A DNA stretch of 64,000 nt from contig NZ_JAFEMW010000003.1 in NCBI RefSeq assembly GCF_016892625.1, positions 434,001 to 498,000 on the forward strand. The letters are read 5' to 3'. The translations under genes and the position numbers were made by a program. Each line of letters opens with the position of its first letter. The stretch's first letter is position 1. Positions 53,896-62,344 of the stretch are shown piece after piece. The notes beneath the pieces were generated by a model. That model worked only from the letters and a program-made list of their open reading frames with translations, searched no databases and was not told the origin of the DNA. The stretch comes from Brevibacterium sp. RIT 803 (GTDB taxonomy: Bacteria; Actinomycetota; Actinomycetes; Actinomycetales; Brevibacteriaceae).

Positions 53896-55371
53896 ATGAC
53901 AGCCCGACTCGATCCACAGATCTTCGATCCCACCCGGTGGGAGGGAATCCTCGCCGATGTCGCTCGCAGGCACCAGGTGCCGGGGATCGTGGCAGGCGTT
54001 CTGCACGTCGATCCCACCAGCGATACGGAGCAGCGGTTCGTCGCAGCCGCCGGGGTCTCGAACCTGCGGACGGGCGTAGAGACCGATCGGTCCACGCTGT
54101 GTCAGATCGGATCGATCACCAAACTGCTGACGTCGACGATGATCATGCAGCTCGTGGACGAGGGGAAGCTGACCCTCTCCACCTCGGTCTCTGAGATCCT
54201 CCCCGACCTGAGATTGGCCGACCTAGATCCCGCCGAACTCACCGTTGCTCATCTGCTCACGCACACCTCGGGCATCGACGGCGACCTCTTCACCGACACT
54301 GGCCGCGGAGACGACTGCGTGGAGAAATACATCGCCACACTGTCCGAGGCGAAGTCCCTGTTCAGCCCGGGCGACGGATTCTCCTACTGCAATTCCGGCT
54401 TTGTCATCGCCGGCCGCATCATCGAGGTCATCGACGAGGTCACGTGGGATCAAGCCTTGGACATCAGGATCTGTCAGCGGTTGGGCATTGAGCATATGTT
54501 CACCCTGGCCGAAGACATTATCTCCCACCGACATCAGCATGGACATGTCGTGGTGCCGGGCACCCGAGCTTGGGCTCCTGCACCGGTCTCACAGATCACT
54601 CGATCCATGGGTCCCGCCGGACTTGTCACTTGCAGCGCAGACGATCTGCTCAGTTTCGGTGCCGCAATCCTGCGTTCGGGACAGACGAGTACTGGGGTGC
54701 CGATCCTCAGCGAAGCCTCCGCTTCGCTCATGGCCGAGCCCCAGCACACTCTCATCGATCAAGCCGCCAGCACCGCACCTCAGTGGGGGCTGGGGTGGAT
54801 GCTTGATGAGTGGGAGGGTCAGAAGCTCCAGTGGCATGGCGGTACGACCATCGGCAACAACGCCTGGTTCCAGGTCCTGCCGGAGGCCGGTCTCGTGTTC
54901 GTCGTCTTCTGCAACGGCGGAGTCGCACCGCACGCCGCGCCCGAAGTCTACGGAGCTTTCGCCCGCACCTTCGCAGGGATCGATGCTCCGCCGGCCCACC
55001 ACCCCCGATCGATCCCGGACACATTCACGATTCCCGAGGTCCACCTCGGCGAATATGCCGATGCCAGCACGACTCTCACAGTTATGAAAACCGAAGACGG
55101 TATCTACCAGGCACGAATCGGCAGCTCACTCGGCGAAGGTAATGACAACCCACCGCAGACGATGAATCTGTATCCTTCCGAGTCCGACACATTTGTTCTG
55201 GGTCGGCCCGATGGCCTCAGTGCATGGTCACCCTTGGCCTTTGCCGACGTCGGTGGCCGAGAGGTCGCCTATGTAGGCATCCGCTGCCTGCCACGTGCCG
55301 AAATCGCTATGCCAGTAAACGGAACATCAGCGAAGTCAGCCGCACAACAAGTCACGGAGGCCGGCGTATGA
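53896..55371 (+). CDS. class C beta-lactamase-like serine hydrolase (DD-peptidase/D-aminopeptidase fold), cytoplasmic
   Basis: The protein has 491 residues from ATG 53896 (AAAGGAG 8 bases upstream). The class C/esterase motifs are Ser73-Ile-Thr-Lys76, Tyr164-Cys-Asn166 and His314-Gly-Gly316. The family includes D-aminopeptidases, DD-carboxypeptidases and esterases. A C-terminal domain (residues 370-490) resembles the extra beta domain of D-aminopeptidase-like proteins. No signal peptide is seen, which again argues for intracellular action on imported D-peptides. The stop overlaps the next start by ATGA. Confidence 0.85.
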   Translation: MTARLDPQIFDPTRWEGILADVARRHQVPGIVAGVLHVDPTSDTEQRFVAAAGVSNLRTGVETDRSTLCQIGSITKLLTSTMIMQLVDEGKLTLSTSVSEILPDLRLADLDPAELTVAHLLTHTSGIDGDLFTDTGRGDDCVEKYIATLSEAKSLFSPGDGFSYCNSGFVIAGRIIEVIDEVTWDQALDIRICQRLGIEHMFTLAEDIISHRHQHGHVVVPGTRAWAPAPVSQITRSMGPAGLVTCSADDLLSFGAAILRSGQTSTGVPILSEASASLMAEPQHTLIDQAASTAPQWGLGWMLDEWEGQKLQWHGGTTIGNNAWFQVLPEAGLVFVVFCNGGVAPHAAPEVYGAFARTFAGIDAPPAHHPRSIPDTFTIPEVHLGEYADASTTLTVMKTEDGIYQARIGSSLGEGNDNPPQTMNLYPSESDTFVLGRPDGLSAWSPLAFADVGGREVAYVGIRCLPRAEIAMPVNGTSAKSAAQQVTEAGV

Positions 55372-56843
55372 CACCGACAATCATCTTCACCGGCGGACGG
55401 TACATCGACCCCGCCAGCAAGGTCGATGAGATCACCGATGTGCTCATCAAGGACGGTCGCATCGCCGAGCTGGGGTCTGGTCTGCATCATGTTGATGCCG
55501 AGGTCGTCGATGCCACCGGTCTCATCATCGGCCCGGGCTTCATCGATCTCCACTCCCACGTGAATTCCATTGCCGGGCAGCGCCTGCAGGCCATGGACGG
55601 TGTGACGACTGCACTCGAGCTCGAGGCCGGTTTGCTCCCCGTGGAACGCGCCTATACTCAAGCCGCGAAGGAGGGGCGCCCGCTGCACTATGGGTTCTCC
55701 GCATCGTGGGGTATGGCGCGAGCTGCCGTGCTGTCCAATCTGCACTTCGACGCGGATCTAGTCAGCGGCCTGTCCATGCTCGCTGATCCTCATTGGCAAG
55801 CCGACTCAAGTCCCGCTCAACTCACTCAGTGGCTGGGACTTCTGGAGACGGAACTGGAGGCCGGGGCTCTGGGCATCGGGATTCTGCAGGGGTACGCTCC
55901 CCGCACCGATCCACGCGAGTATCTCGCAGTGAACGAACTGGCGGCCAGGGCCGGGACACCGACGTTCACCCACGTGCGGGAGATCACCGAATCGGACCCG
56001 ACGACTCCATTCGACGGTACCGAGGAGGCTGCCAGAGCTGCAATGGAGTTCGGCGGTCAGGTGCACCACTGCCACGTCAACAGCACCTCACGCCGACACA
56101 TCGATCGAGTACTGTCCACCATCGACCGTGCACAGGAAGGCGGGGCGAAGTTCAGCGTCGAGGCCTATCCATACGGGGCCGGCAGCACCGGGATCGGAGC
56201 GGCCTTTCTGGCGCCGGAGAGGCTGCCAGCCTGGGAGCTGACGCCCAGCAACATCATTCTGGTCACCACGGGAGAGCGAATCCGCGATGAAGCTCATCTC
56301 CGTCATGTTCGAGAGGCGGATCCGGGAGCCGCATGCATCGTCGAATACCTCGATGAAGACAACGATGCAGATCGGGGCCTGCTGGCGAAGTCACTGGCGT
56401 TTCCCGATAGCATCGTCGCTTCCGATGCAATGCATGTGACTTGGCCCGATGGTTCCACGGACACCCGTCAGTGGCCGTTGCCTCCCGGCGGCCGGACCCA
56501 TCCGCGCACGGCGGGCACGTATGCTCGGTCGTTGCGAATGATGGTCATCGATCATGAGGCGTGGACGTGGATTGAAGCCTTTAGACGCTGCAGCCTACTT
56601 CCGGCTCAGGTGCTCGAAGGGATCGTTCCCGCGATGCGCAGGAAGGGTCGAATCGGAATTGGGGATGATGCCGATGTCGTCGTCATTGACCCGGCAACGC
56701 TGCGTGATCAGGCCACGTATATCGACAGCACCCGCCCGTCGAAGGGCATCACTCATCTGCTGGTCGACGGCCAGTTCCTGGTCCGTGATTCCCAGCTCGT
56801 GCTCGATTCATACTCAGGACAAGGATTGCGCGCCAAAATTTGA
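55368..56843 (+). CDS. amidohydrolase, D-glutamate deacylase/N-acyl-D-amino acid deacylase-like
   Basis: The protein has 491 residues from ATG 55368. It has the amidohydrolase metal motif GFIDLHSHV (His62, His64), QAMDGVTTALELEAGLLPVE, THVREI, HHCHVNSTS and the late Asp in VASDAMHVTWPDG. This is the subgroup usually named D-glutamate deacylase, related to D-aminoacylases that release D-amino acids from N-acyl forms. It is the last gene of the operon with the binding protein and the two beta-lactamase-fold hydrolases. It may act on N-succinyl- or N-acetyl-D-amino acids or D-isoglutamyl peptides. Confidence 0.85.
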   Translation: MTPTIIFTGGRYIDPASKVDEITDVLIKDGRIAELGSGLHHVDAEVVDATGLIIGPGFIDLHSHVNSIAGQRLQAMDGVTTALELEAGLLPVERAYTQAAKEGRPLHYGFSASWGMARAAVLSNLHFDADLVSGLSMLADPHWQADSSPAQLTQWLGLLETELEAGALGIGILQGYAPRTDPREYLAVNELAARAGTPTFTHVREITESDPTTPFDGTEEAARAAMEFGGQVHHCHVNSTSRRHIDRVLSTIDRAQEGGAKFSVEAYPYGAGSTGIGAAFLAPERLPAWELTPSNIILVTTGERIRDEAHLRHVREADPGAACIVEYLDEDNDADRGLLAKSLAFPDSIVASDAMHVTWPDGSTDTRQWPLPPGGRTHPRTAGTYARSLRMMVIDHEAWTWIEAFRRCSLLPAQVLEGIVPAMRRKGRIGIGDDADVVVIDPATLRDQATYIDSTRPSKGITHLLVDGQFLVRDSQLVLDSYSGQGLRAKI

Positions 56844-57172
56844 TGATCATCTTCGCCCTGCCCAGCTGGCGAGATCACCGAAACCACGGATTATATCTAG
56901 AATCACAACCACCGAGCGATCCAACCTAGGCTGACGACAAGCGGATTCCACTGACTGGCCGCGTCAACGACGAATGAGCCGAGCTTCTACCCGCTCGACG
57001 CCGACGCGGCTGGAGCAGCCGATAACGGCGAGCGTACCTCCGGTTCATGAGCGTGCCGAATTTCTCAAATAATTCAAACCGGGGGCGTTAGGATCGTGGC
57101 ACCAATACTGTGATCGACCGCGTTGAAGCCCGGTTGACCGCACCCATCCCACAACCAACCGCAATTCCTGGC
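56844..57172. other. 329-base intergenic region, nothing recognised
   Basis: The region lies between the convergent amidohydrolase and DUF308 genes. Short frames on both strands show no family features, no strong hairpin with a T run was found, and no RNA gene was recognised. Confidence 0.5.
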
Positions 57173-57775
57173 TCATGCGCTCTGTCCCTTCAGTTTCACG
57201 CTCAGACGGATGGCGGAGACGAGGAAGAAGATCGCGCCGAGGCTTGCGTATCCGGCCGCGCCTGAGATCATGCCGCTGCCCTGAAGCCCCTGGAAGAGGA
57301 ATCCGGCACCAGCGAACACCGAGATGCCGCCTGAAAGCATCTGTGCGACCTGGCCGCCGTTGCGGCGGTTGCGGATCGCGGCAATCAGCTGCGGGACTCC
57401 GACGACGATCGCCCACACGCCCCAGACCGCAAGAACCGCGGGGAGAGCAATCGAGGACGAGATGCCGAGGGCGATCGCAATTGCGACGCTGATGACGACG
57501 TTGAGCCATTCGACTGTCTTCGAGCGCTGCTGATCCGGGTCTGCGCGCAGCTGCCACAGCACCGCACCGGCGTCGAAGACGGGGTAGATGACGAGGAGGC
57601 CCGTCAACAGCAGGGTCGGGTCGGCGGCTTTGGCTGCGGTGGCGAACATGATCCCCACCCAGACAGCGGCGAAGGCGAAGCGGACGAAATACAGCTTGCG
57701 CAGCGAACGGCTATAGGCCGCCGAGGTGCCAGATTGCACGTCCGTGGACTGTGCTGCGGTGGATTGCGTGGTCAT
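57173..57775 (-). CDS. DUF308 (HdeD-like) family membrane protein
   Basis: The protein has 200 residues from ATG 57775 (AGGAG 7 bases upstream). A polar N-terminus of about 30 residues precedes six hydrophobic segments in three hairpins, including FVRFAFAAVWVGIMFATAA, LLLTGLLVIYPVFDAGAVLW, VVISVAIAIALGI and AVLAVWGVWAIVVGVPQLIA. This is the three-repeat pattern of DUF308 proteins. Relatives in enteric bacteria are linked to acid stress; no activity is known for actinobacterial members. It lies 31 bases after the Ohr gene on the same strand and may share its promoter and stress response. Confidence 0.8.
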   Translation of the reverse strand: MTTQSTAAQSTDVQSGTSAAYSRSLRKLYFVRFAFAAVWVGIMFATAAKAADPTLLLTGLLVIYPVFDAGAVLWQLRADPDQQRSKTVEWLNVVISVAIAIALGISSSIALPAVLAVWGVWAIVVGVPQLIAAIRNRRNGGQVAQMLSGGISVFAGAGFLFQGLQGSGMISGAAGYASLGAIFFLVSAIRLSVKLKGQSA

Positions 57776-57806
57776 TGTTCTGCTCCTGGTGAAGTCGTGT
57801 GGTCGC

Positions 57807-58226
57807 TCAGGCGACGGTGGTGGTGAGGGTGACGGGAATATTGCCGCGGGTCGCGTTCGAGTAGGGACACACCTGGTGCGCAGCCGCCACGAGCGCCTCA
57901 GCAGCGTCCTGGGCGATACCGCCTCCAATGTGCACACGCATCGTGGCGCTGAGGACCAAGCTGCCGTCGTCGGTCTTCGTCAGCGACACATCCGCGGTGA
58001 CAGTCGAGTCGGTCACGGGCGTCTTCTGCTGCGCGGCGACCATCTTCAGGGCTGAGTGGAAGCACGATGACCATCCGGCAGCGAACAGCTGCTCGGGGTT
58101 TGTCGCGCCACCGGGGCCGCCCATCGAAGTGGGAGTGGCCAGGGTGACGTCAAGCAGGCCGTCTTCGGTGACCGCGCGGCCCTCGCCGGTCGAGGTGGCG
58201 GAGGTGGTGTAGAGCGTGGCGGACAT
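57807..58226 (-). CDS. ohr: organic hydroperoxide resistance protein, Ohr/OsmC family
   Basis: The 139-residue Ohr protein has both reactive cysteines, in AGWSSCFHSAL and HQVCPYSNATRGN, and the N-terminal LYTTSATSTGEGR and GGATNPEQLFAAG stretches. It reduces organic peroxides in the cytoplasm as a dimer using lipoyl-type thiols. AAGGAG lies 8 bases before the ATG. It is divergent from a TetR gene rather than the usual MarR-type OhrR, and the short region between them holds inverted repeats. Confidence 0.93.
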   Translation of the reverse strand: MSATLYTTSATSTGEGRAVTEDGLLDVTLATPTSMGGPGGATNPEQLFAAGWSSCFHSALKMVAAQQKTPVTDSTVTADVSLTKTDDGSLVLSATMRVHIGGGIAQDAAEALVAAAHQVCPYSNATRGNIPVTLTTTVA

Positions 58227-58258
58227 GCGGTGTCTCCTTCTGGATGATGATGCGAACT

Positions 58259-58284
58259 AAGTAGAGTTACTAGTTCGTCTACTT
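58259..58284. promoter_or_regulatory. candidate TetR operator in the ohr/tetR intergenic region
   Basis: AAGTAGA (58259-58265) and TCTACTT (58278-58284) are exact inverted repeats 12 bases apart. A further GTAGACTACTT run follows at about 58292-58302. They lie between the divergent ohr and TetR starts. Confidence 0.5.
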
Positions 58285-58345
58285 CAATAATGTAGACTAC
58301 TTCGTATACCGACGCAAGCAGCACAGACGAATTCGGAGAAAATCG

Positions 58346-58939
58346 ATGCCACAGAAGGCCTCAGAAAGCACTCGCAGCAGATCGGGTTCCACCACGCGTG
58401 AACGCATTCTTCGGGCCGCGAATGAGATGTTCTACGCGCACGGGATCCGCGGCACGAGCGCGGATCGCATCATTGCGCAGGTGGGCATCACGAAAGTCAC
58501 CTTCTACCGTCACTTCCCCACGAAAAGCGACCTCGTCGTCGCCTATCTGCAGCAGCAGGCCGCCGGAGAGCGCGCATGGTTCTCCTCGATGCGCCAAGTC
58601 GAGGATCCGGAAGGCTCGCTGCATGCGATCGCAGAGGGTGTCGGCACGGCGAGCTGCAGCCCGGGGTTTCGCGGCTGCGCGTTCATCAACGCCGCCGCAG
58701 AGTTCGCAGACCCGCAGGATCCGGTACGTGCAGTCGTCGATGAGCATCGGCAGTGGATGCTTGACGAGTTCGCCTCAATCGCAGCCGAGGCCGGGGCCTC
58801 AGATGCCAGCCTCACGGCCCAGCAGCTCATGATCCTGCGCGACGGCGCAATGGTCAACGGCTACCTCGGCGAATCTGCGTCCGTCACAGCGGCACTCTCC
58901 GCTGCATTCGCCTCGGTGATCGCCGCAGCGAACCTCTGA
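58346..58939 (+). CDS. TetR family transcriptional regulator
   Basis: The 197-residue protein has a TetR DNA-binding domain at about residues 17-65 (TRERILRAANEMFYAHGIRG, then IIAQVGITKVTFYRHFPTKS) and a ligand domain with two nearby cysteines in SCSPGFRGCAFINAAAEF. The GCAFINA stretch is common in this TetR subgroup, so a redox role for the cysteines is only a possibility. It is divergent from ohr with inverted repeats between, and probably represses ohr and itself. Confidence 0.88.
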   Translation: MPQKASESTRSRSGSTTRERILRAANEMFYAHGIRGTSADRIIAQVGITKVTFYRHFPTKSDLVVAYLQQQAAGERAWFSSMRQVEDPEGSLHAIAEGVGTASCSPGFRGCAFINAAAEFADPQDPVRAVVDEHRQWMLDEFASIAAEAGASDASLTAQQLMILRDGAMVNGYLGESASVTAALSAAFASVIAAANL

Positions 58940-58984
58940 ACCGAGCCCAGAAGGGCATCCACGATCGCTGTTGAGGCGAACTTG

Positions 58985-59731
58985 CTACGCACGGTACCCG
59001 CCGTCGATATTCAGCACCGTGCCCGTGACGTAGGACGCTTCCGGGCTGGCGAGGAAGACGACACCCGCAGCAATCTCCTCTGGCCTGGCGTATCTGCCGA
59101 TCGCCGTCGTGGAGAGGAACATGGGTGCGACAGCACTGTCGGCAGGGTTCATCTCTGTGTCGGTAAAGCCGACTTGAACCACATTCACCGTGACTCCTCG
59201 GTGCGCGAGGTCGCGCGCGGCGCCGCGACTGTAACCCTCGAGAGCAGCCTTCGACGCTGCATAGTCAGCCATCCCGGGGAAGCCTGTGCGCGTGGCAACT
59301 CCACTGCTGATGCTCACGATCCTCCCGCCCTCAGGCAGGATCGGGAACGCTGCTCTGATCGCTGCGACTGGGCCGGTGTAGTTCACCGCGAACTGGTGGT
59401 CGATACCGGACTCGTCAATATCCTCGCTGTCGATCGGGGCTGCGGCGGTGACTCCCGCATTATTGACCAGTATGTCGAGGCGACCGAAATGCTCCTTCAC
59501 GCTGTCGATGAGACCTGCCGCCTGCACCGCATCCGCCTGGTCGGCGCGAAAGGCTGCCGCGCGCACTCCTTTCGCGTCCAGATCAGCGACCACTGCCTTG
59601 GCCCGATCCGCCGAGGCTGAGTAGCTGATCGCCACATCAGCTCCTTCATCGGCCAGCGCCCGGGCCGATGCTGCCCCGATCCCTCGAGATCCACCCGTGA
59701 CGATCGCTACCTTGCCATTCAGCTTTCCCAT
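58985..59731 (-). CDS. short-chain dehydrogenase/reductase
   Basis: The SDR has 248 residues from ATG 59731, with AGGAAG just upstream; the longer frame to 59785 would run through the operator. It has VTGGSRGIGAASARALADEG, NNAGVTA and the catalytic DYAASKAALEGYSRG, and ends SYVTGTVLNIDGGYRA as in beta-ketoacyl reductase-like SDRs. The ISYSAS after strand two suggests NADP(H). It is divergent from a TetR gene with a palindrome between, so it is probably induced by its substrate. Confidence 0.88.
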   Translation of the reverse strand: MGKLNGKVAIVTGGSRGIGAASARALADEGADVAISYSASADRAKAVVADLDAKGVRAAAFRADQADAVQAAGLIDSVKEHFGRLDILVNNAGVTAAAPIDSEDIDESGIDHQFAVNYTGPVAAIRAAFPILPEGGRIVSISSGVATRTGFPGMADYAASKAALEGYSRGAARDLAHRGVTVNVVQVGFTDTEMNPADSAVAPMFLSTTAIGRYARPEEIAAGVVFLASPEASYVTGTVLNIDGGYRA

Positions 59732-59770
59732 GATCTTCCTGCCTCCATCCCGATCTGCAATGTCATTATT

Positions 59771-59782
59771 GACCGTGCGGTC
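59771..59782. promoter_or_regulatory. candidate TetR operator upstream of the SDR gene
   Basis: GACCG-TG-CGGTC is a perfect 12-base palindrome between the divergent SDR and TetR genes, 39 bases before the SDR ATG. A related GGACCATT half-site lies near 59800. Confidence 0.5.
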
Positions 59783-59832
59783 CACAATAGTGAGTTCTGG
59801 ACCATTGAGTCAAGAACACGTACCCTGGGGTC

Positions 59833-60432
59833 ATGGCACGTCCACGAGCATTCGACGAGACACAGATACTGAATGCGGCCCAGGAGCAGTTCTGGGACGC
59901 AGGCTACGCCGCGACATCGATGGAGGACCTGATGCAGGTCAGCGGGCTGGGCAAGGGCAGCATCTACGCGGCATTCGGCGACAAGCGCCAGCTCTTCCTC
60001 CGAGCACTGCGCAACTACATCGAAGGCAACCACGAGCAACTTCGGAGAGTCCTCAGCGATACCCCTCGCGCGATCGACGCTCTGCGGATGCTGCTCGACG
60101 CACCGGTCGACGAGGGGGCCGACTCTGGTGTTCGGCGGGGCTGCCTGCTAGCCAACAGCACCTGCGAGCTGGGCAATGCCGACCCGGAGGTTCTCGCCCT
60201 CGCTCATGCGACCTACGAAACATCGACCGAACTTATCGCCGATTGCATTTCCCGCGCCCAGGATGAAGGCGGTCTGCCGGCCCAATCGGATGCGATTGGG
60301 CTGGCACGCGCCATTCTCACCGCTCAACAAGGGATCGTGTACATGAGTAGGACGGGAATGACCACGGCCGCACTCAAGGCCACATCCCGGTCACTCGCAG
60401 ATCACCTTCTCCCCGCCCACTCCGGCGCCTAG
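59833..60432 (+). CDS. TetR family transcriptional regulator
   Basis: The 199-residue protein has its DNA-binding domain at about residues 8-55 (ETQILNAAQEQFWDAGYAAT, then LMQVSGLGKGSIYAAFGDKR) and a ligand domain with GCLLANSTCELGNADPEV, typical of a common actinobacterial TetR subgroup. No ribosome site is present, and TACCCT at 59821-59826 ends 6 bases before the ATG, so the message is probably leaderless. It is divergent from the SDR gene and likely represses it. Confidence 0.88.
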   Translation: MARPRAFDETQILNAAQEQFWDAGYAATSMEDLMQVSGLGKGSIYAAFGDKRQLFLRALRNYIEGNHEQLRRVLSDTPRAIDALRMLLDAPVDEGADSGVRRGCLLANSTCELGNADPEVLALAHATYETSTELIADCISRAQDEGGLPAQSDAIGLARAILTAQQGIVYMSRTGMTTAALKATSRSLADHLLPAHSGA

Positions 60433-60665
60433 ACCGTCAGGTACCGCGCATCACCGGCAAAAATCCCGCATCTCAAGAAATAATGCATTATTTTGAAGAT
60501 AATATTGGAAATCGTCAGATTCTCGTCTAAGCTCAAGATCGTTTGGTTCCGAGAGTGGCTGCCTGGTCACGTGCACGTTGTCGTGCACAGTGCAGCGGAC
60601 TGCGACGTCTGCACGTGTCACATCGGAGGCTGACACGACACTGGTCTCAATAACTGGAGCTGACG
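60433..60665. promoter_or_regulatory. promoter region of the TRAP operon with a perfect 14-base palindrome
   Basis: AATAATGCATTATT at 60479-60492 is perfectly self-complementary. It matches 12 of 14 bases of a site between the GntR gene and the acyl-CoA operon at 40586-40599. The rest of the 233-base region is AT-rich near the palindrome (GATAATATTGG at 60498-60508) and otherwise unremarkable. Confidence 0.6.
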
Positions 60666-61709
60666 ATGACGTCGATACGACGACCGAGGTGGAAACCACT
60701 GGTTGCCTGCCTGTCGATCTGCCTGCTCGCTCTGAGCGGCTGCAATCCCGCGCGCAGCGGCAAGCAGGAGAAGTTCGAACTGCGCTTTGCCCATGTGACG
60801 TCGACGGGTACGCCGAAGGGACTGGCCGCCGACTACTTCGCGAAGCAGATCGAGGAGAAATCCGACGGTCGTATCCAGGTCGAGGTGTTCCCGAACTCGG
60901 AGCTCTACGGCGACAAGGATGAGATGCAGGCACTGCAGTCCAACGCCGTGCAGATGCTCGCCCCGGCGAGCGCGAAGTTCACGACGATCGCACCGAGCCT
61001 GCAGGTCCTCGACCTGCCATTCATCTTCGACGAACCCGATGAGATCCCGGACATCGTCAGCCCTGAGACCGAGATCGGCAAGGCGATCTACGCCAACCCC
61101 GACCTCGAGGCCAACGGGCTCAAGGTCCTCGGCCTGTGGGACTCCGGAATGAAGCAGATCCACTCGAACAACCCAACGCTCTCGCCCAAGGACATGAAGG
61201 GCAAGAAGTACCGCATCCAGCCTTCCGACGTTCTGCGCACCCAGTTCGAGACCTGGGGCGGAATCCCCTCTCCCTTGGCCTTCGCGGAGGTCTACAACGG
61301 TCTTCAGCAGGGTCTCATCGACGGCGGTGAGAACACCTACTCGAACATTGAGTCACAGAAGATGCATACGGTCCAGAAGTACGTGACCGAACTCGACCAC
61401 GGGTACATCGGCTACATCCTCACTGTGAACAAACGGTGGTACGACGAACTGCCGGCTGACCTGCAGGAAGTCGTCGACGAATCCGCTGACGAGGCCTCCG
61501 CATTCAATAGGCAGGAGTCGCAGAAGGTCAACGCAGAGTCGAAGCGACTCATCGAGGAATCCGGTGGCACGACAATCGTCGTGCCCACGAAGAAGGAGCG
61601 CCAGTCGTTCAAGGACATGGTTGTGCCCTCCGAGTACGAGAGGTACCGGGATGTCATCGGCCCCGAGGTCGTCGACGAGCTCCTGCAGCGTGACAAGGAA
61701 CGGGAGTGA
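60666..61709 (+). CDS. TRAP transporter substrate-binding lipoprotein (DctP family)
   Basis: This 347-residue binding protein has a basic N-terminus, a hydrophobic stretch and a lipobox ALSGC (Cys26), so it is anchored outside the membrane. DctP features are LRFAHVTSTGTPKGLAADYF, FPNSELYGDKDEMQALQ and MKGKKYRIQPSDVLRTQFET, then the signature loop FAEVYNGLQQGLIDGGEN. The conserved Arg in KKYRIQPSD usually holds the carboxylate of the ligand, so an organic acid is the expected substrate. It is the first gene of a complete TRAP operon. Confidence 0.92.
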   Translation: MTSIRRPRWKPLVACLSICLLALSGCNPARSGKQEKFELRFAHVTSTGTPKGLAADYFAKQIEEKSDGRIQVEVFPNSELYGDKDEMQALQSNAVQMLAPASAKFTTIAPSLQVLDLPFIFDEPDEIPDIVSPETEIGKAIYANPDLEANGLKVLGLWDSGMKQIHSNNPTLSPKDMKGKKYRIQPSDVLRTQFETWGGIPSPLAFAEVYNGLQQGLIDGGENTYSNIESQKMHTVQKYVTELDHGYIGYILTVNKRWYDELPADLQEVVDESADEASAFNRQESQKVNAESKRLIEESGGTTIVVPTKKERQSFKDMVVPSEYERYRDVIGPEVVDELLQRDKERE

Positions 61710-61711
61710 CG

Positions 61712-62344
61712 ATGAGAACCTTCGACAAGTATCTGAGCCGGGTGGAGAACTTCCTGGCAGGCGGCAGTCTCATCGGCGCTACAGCACTTGCGGTCTTCGC
61801 GGTGCTTCTGCGCAACATCACCGGTGATGTCCTGTTCTGGTCCGAAGAGGCCATCATCTACCTCATCATCTGTTCGACTTTCTTCGGCGCAGTCGTGACT
61901 CTGCGACACAACGAACACGTGGCCGTGGACATCATGCCGACGCTCCTCAAGGGCAAGAAGAAGAAGTTCTTCGTTGTCCTCGGTGGTCTCATGACTCTCG
62001 TCTACGCGGGGTTCATCGCCTACCTGTCCTGGGCACTCATCAGTGAGCCCTTCTCACGGACGACGATCACCCCGGCGCTCAAACTGCCCCTGTGGGTCGT
62101 CGAACTCTCGCTTGCTGTGGGGATGACGCTGTTCTTCATCCGTGCGGCCGAGATGCTCATCCGTGCCGTCAAGGCCCCAGCCGAAGAACTCGACAAGGAC
62201 GTGTTCGCTGAGGAAGCCGCGGCGGTCGGCATCGACGTCAACGACATCGCCATCGATGACTCACCGACCACTCCCGGCCACAATCACAAGGCCGGGGAGA
62301 CCAACCTCGGCGATGACGACGACACGAAGGAAGGGGATCGCTGA
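61712..62344 (+). CDS. TRAP transporter small permease (DctQ family)
   Basis: The protein has 210 residues with four membrane segments (about residues 18-38, 45-67, 88-110 and 125-147). The DctQ pattern includes VLLRNITGDVLFWSEEAIIY and LRHNEHVAVDIM. A long acidic, histidine-containing tail (residues 155-210) is unusual for the family. The start is ATG 61712 with GGGAG 5 bases upstream; GTG 61706 is the alternative. The stop shares its last base with the next start (TGATG). Confidence 0.88.
   Translation: MRTFDKYLSRVENFLAGGSLIGATALAVFAVLLRNITGDVLFWSEEAIIYLIICSTFFGAVVTLRHNEHVAVDIMPTLLKGKKKKFFVVLGGLMTLVYAGFIAYLSWALISEPFSRTTITPALKLPLWVVELSLAVGMTLFFIRAAEMLIRAVKAPAEELDKDVFAEEAAAVGIDVNDIAIDDSPTTPGHNHKAGETNLGDDDDTKEGDR

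Noticed and set aside
56844-57172. Mobile element remnant between the amidohydrolase and DUF308 genes
   Set aside because: No terminal repeats, transposase motifs or target duplication could be seen.
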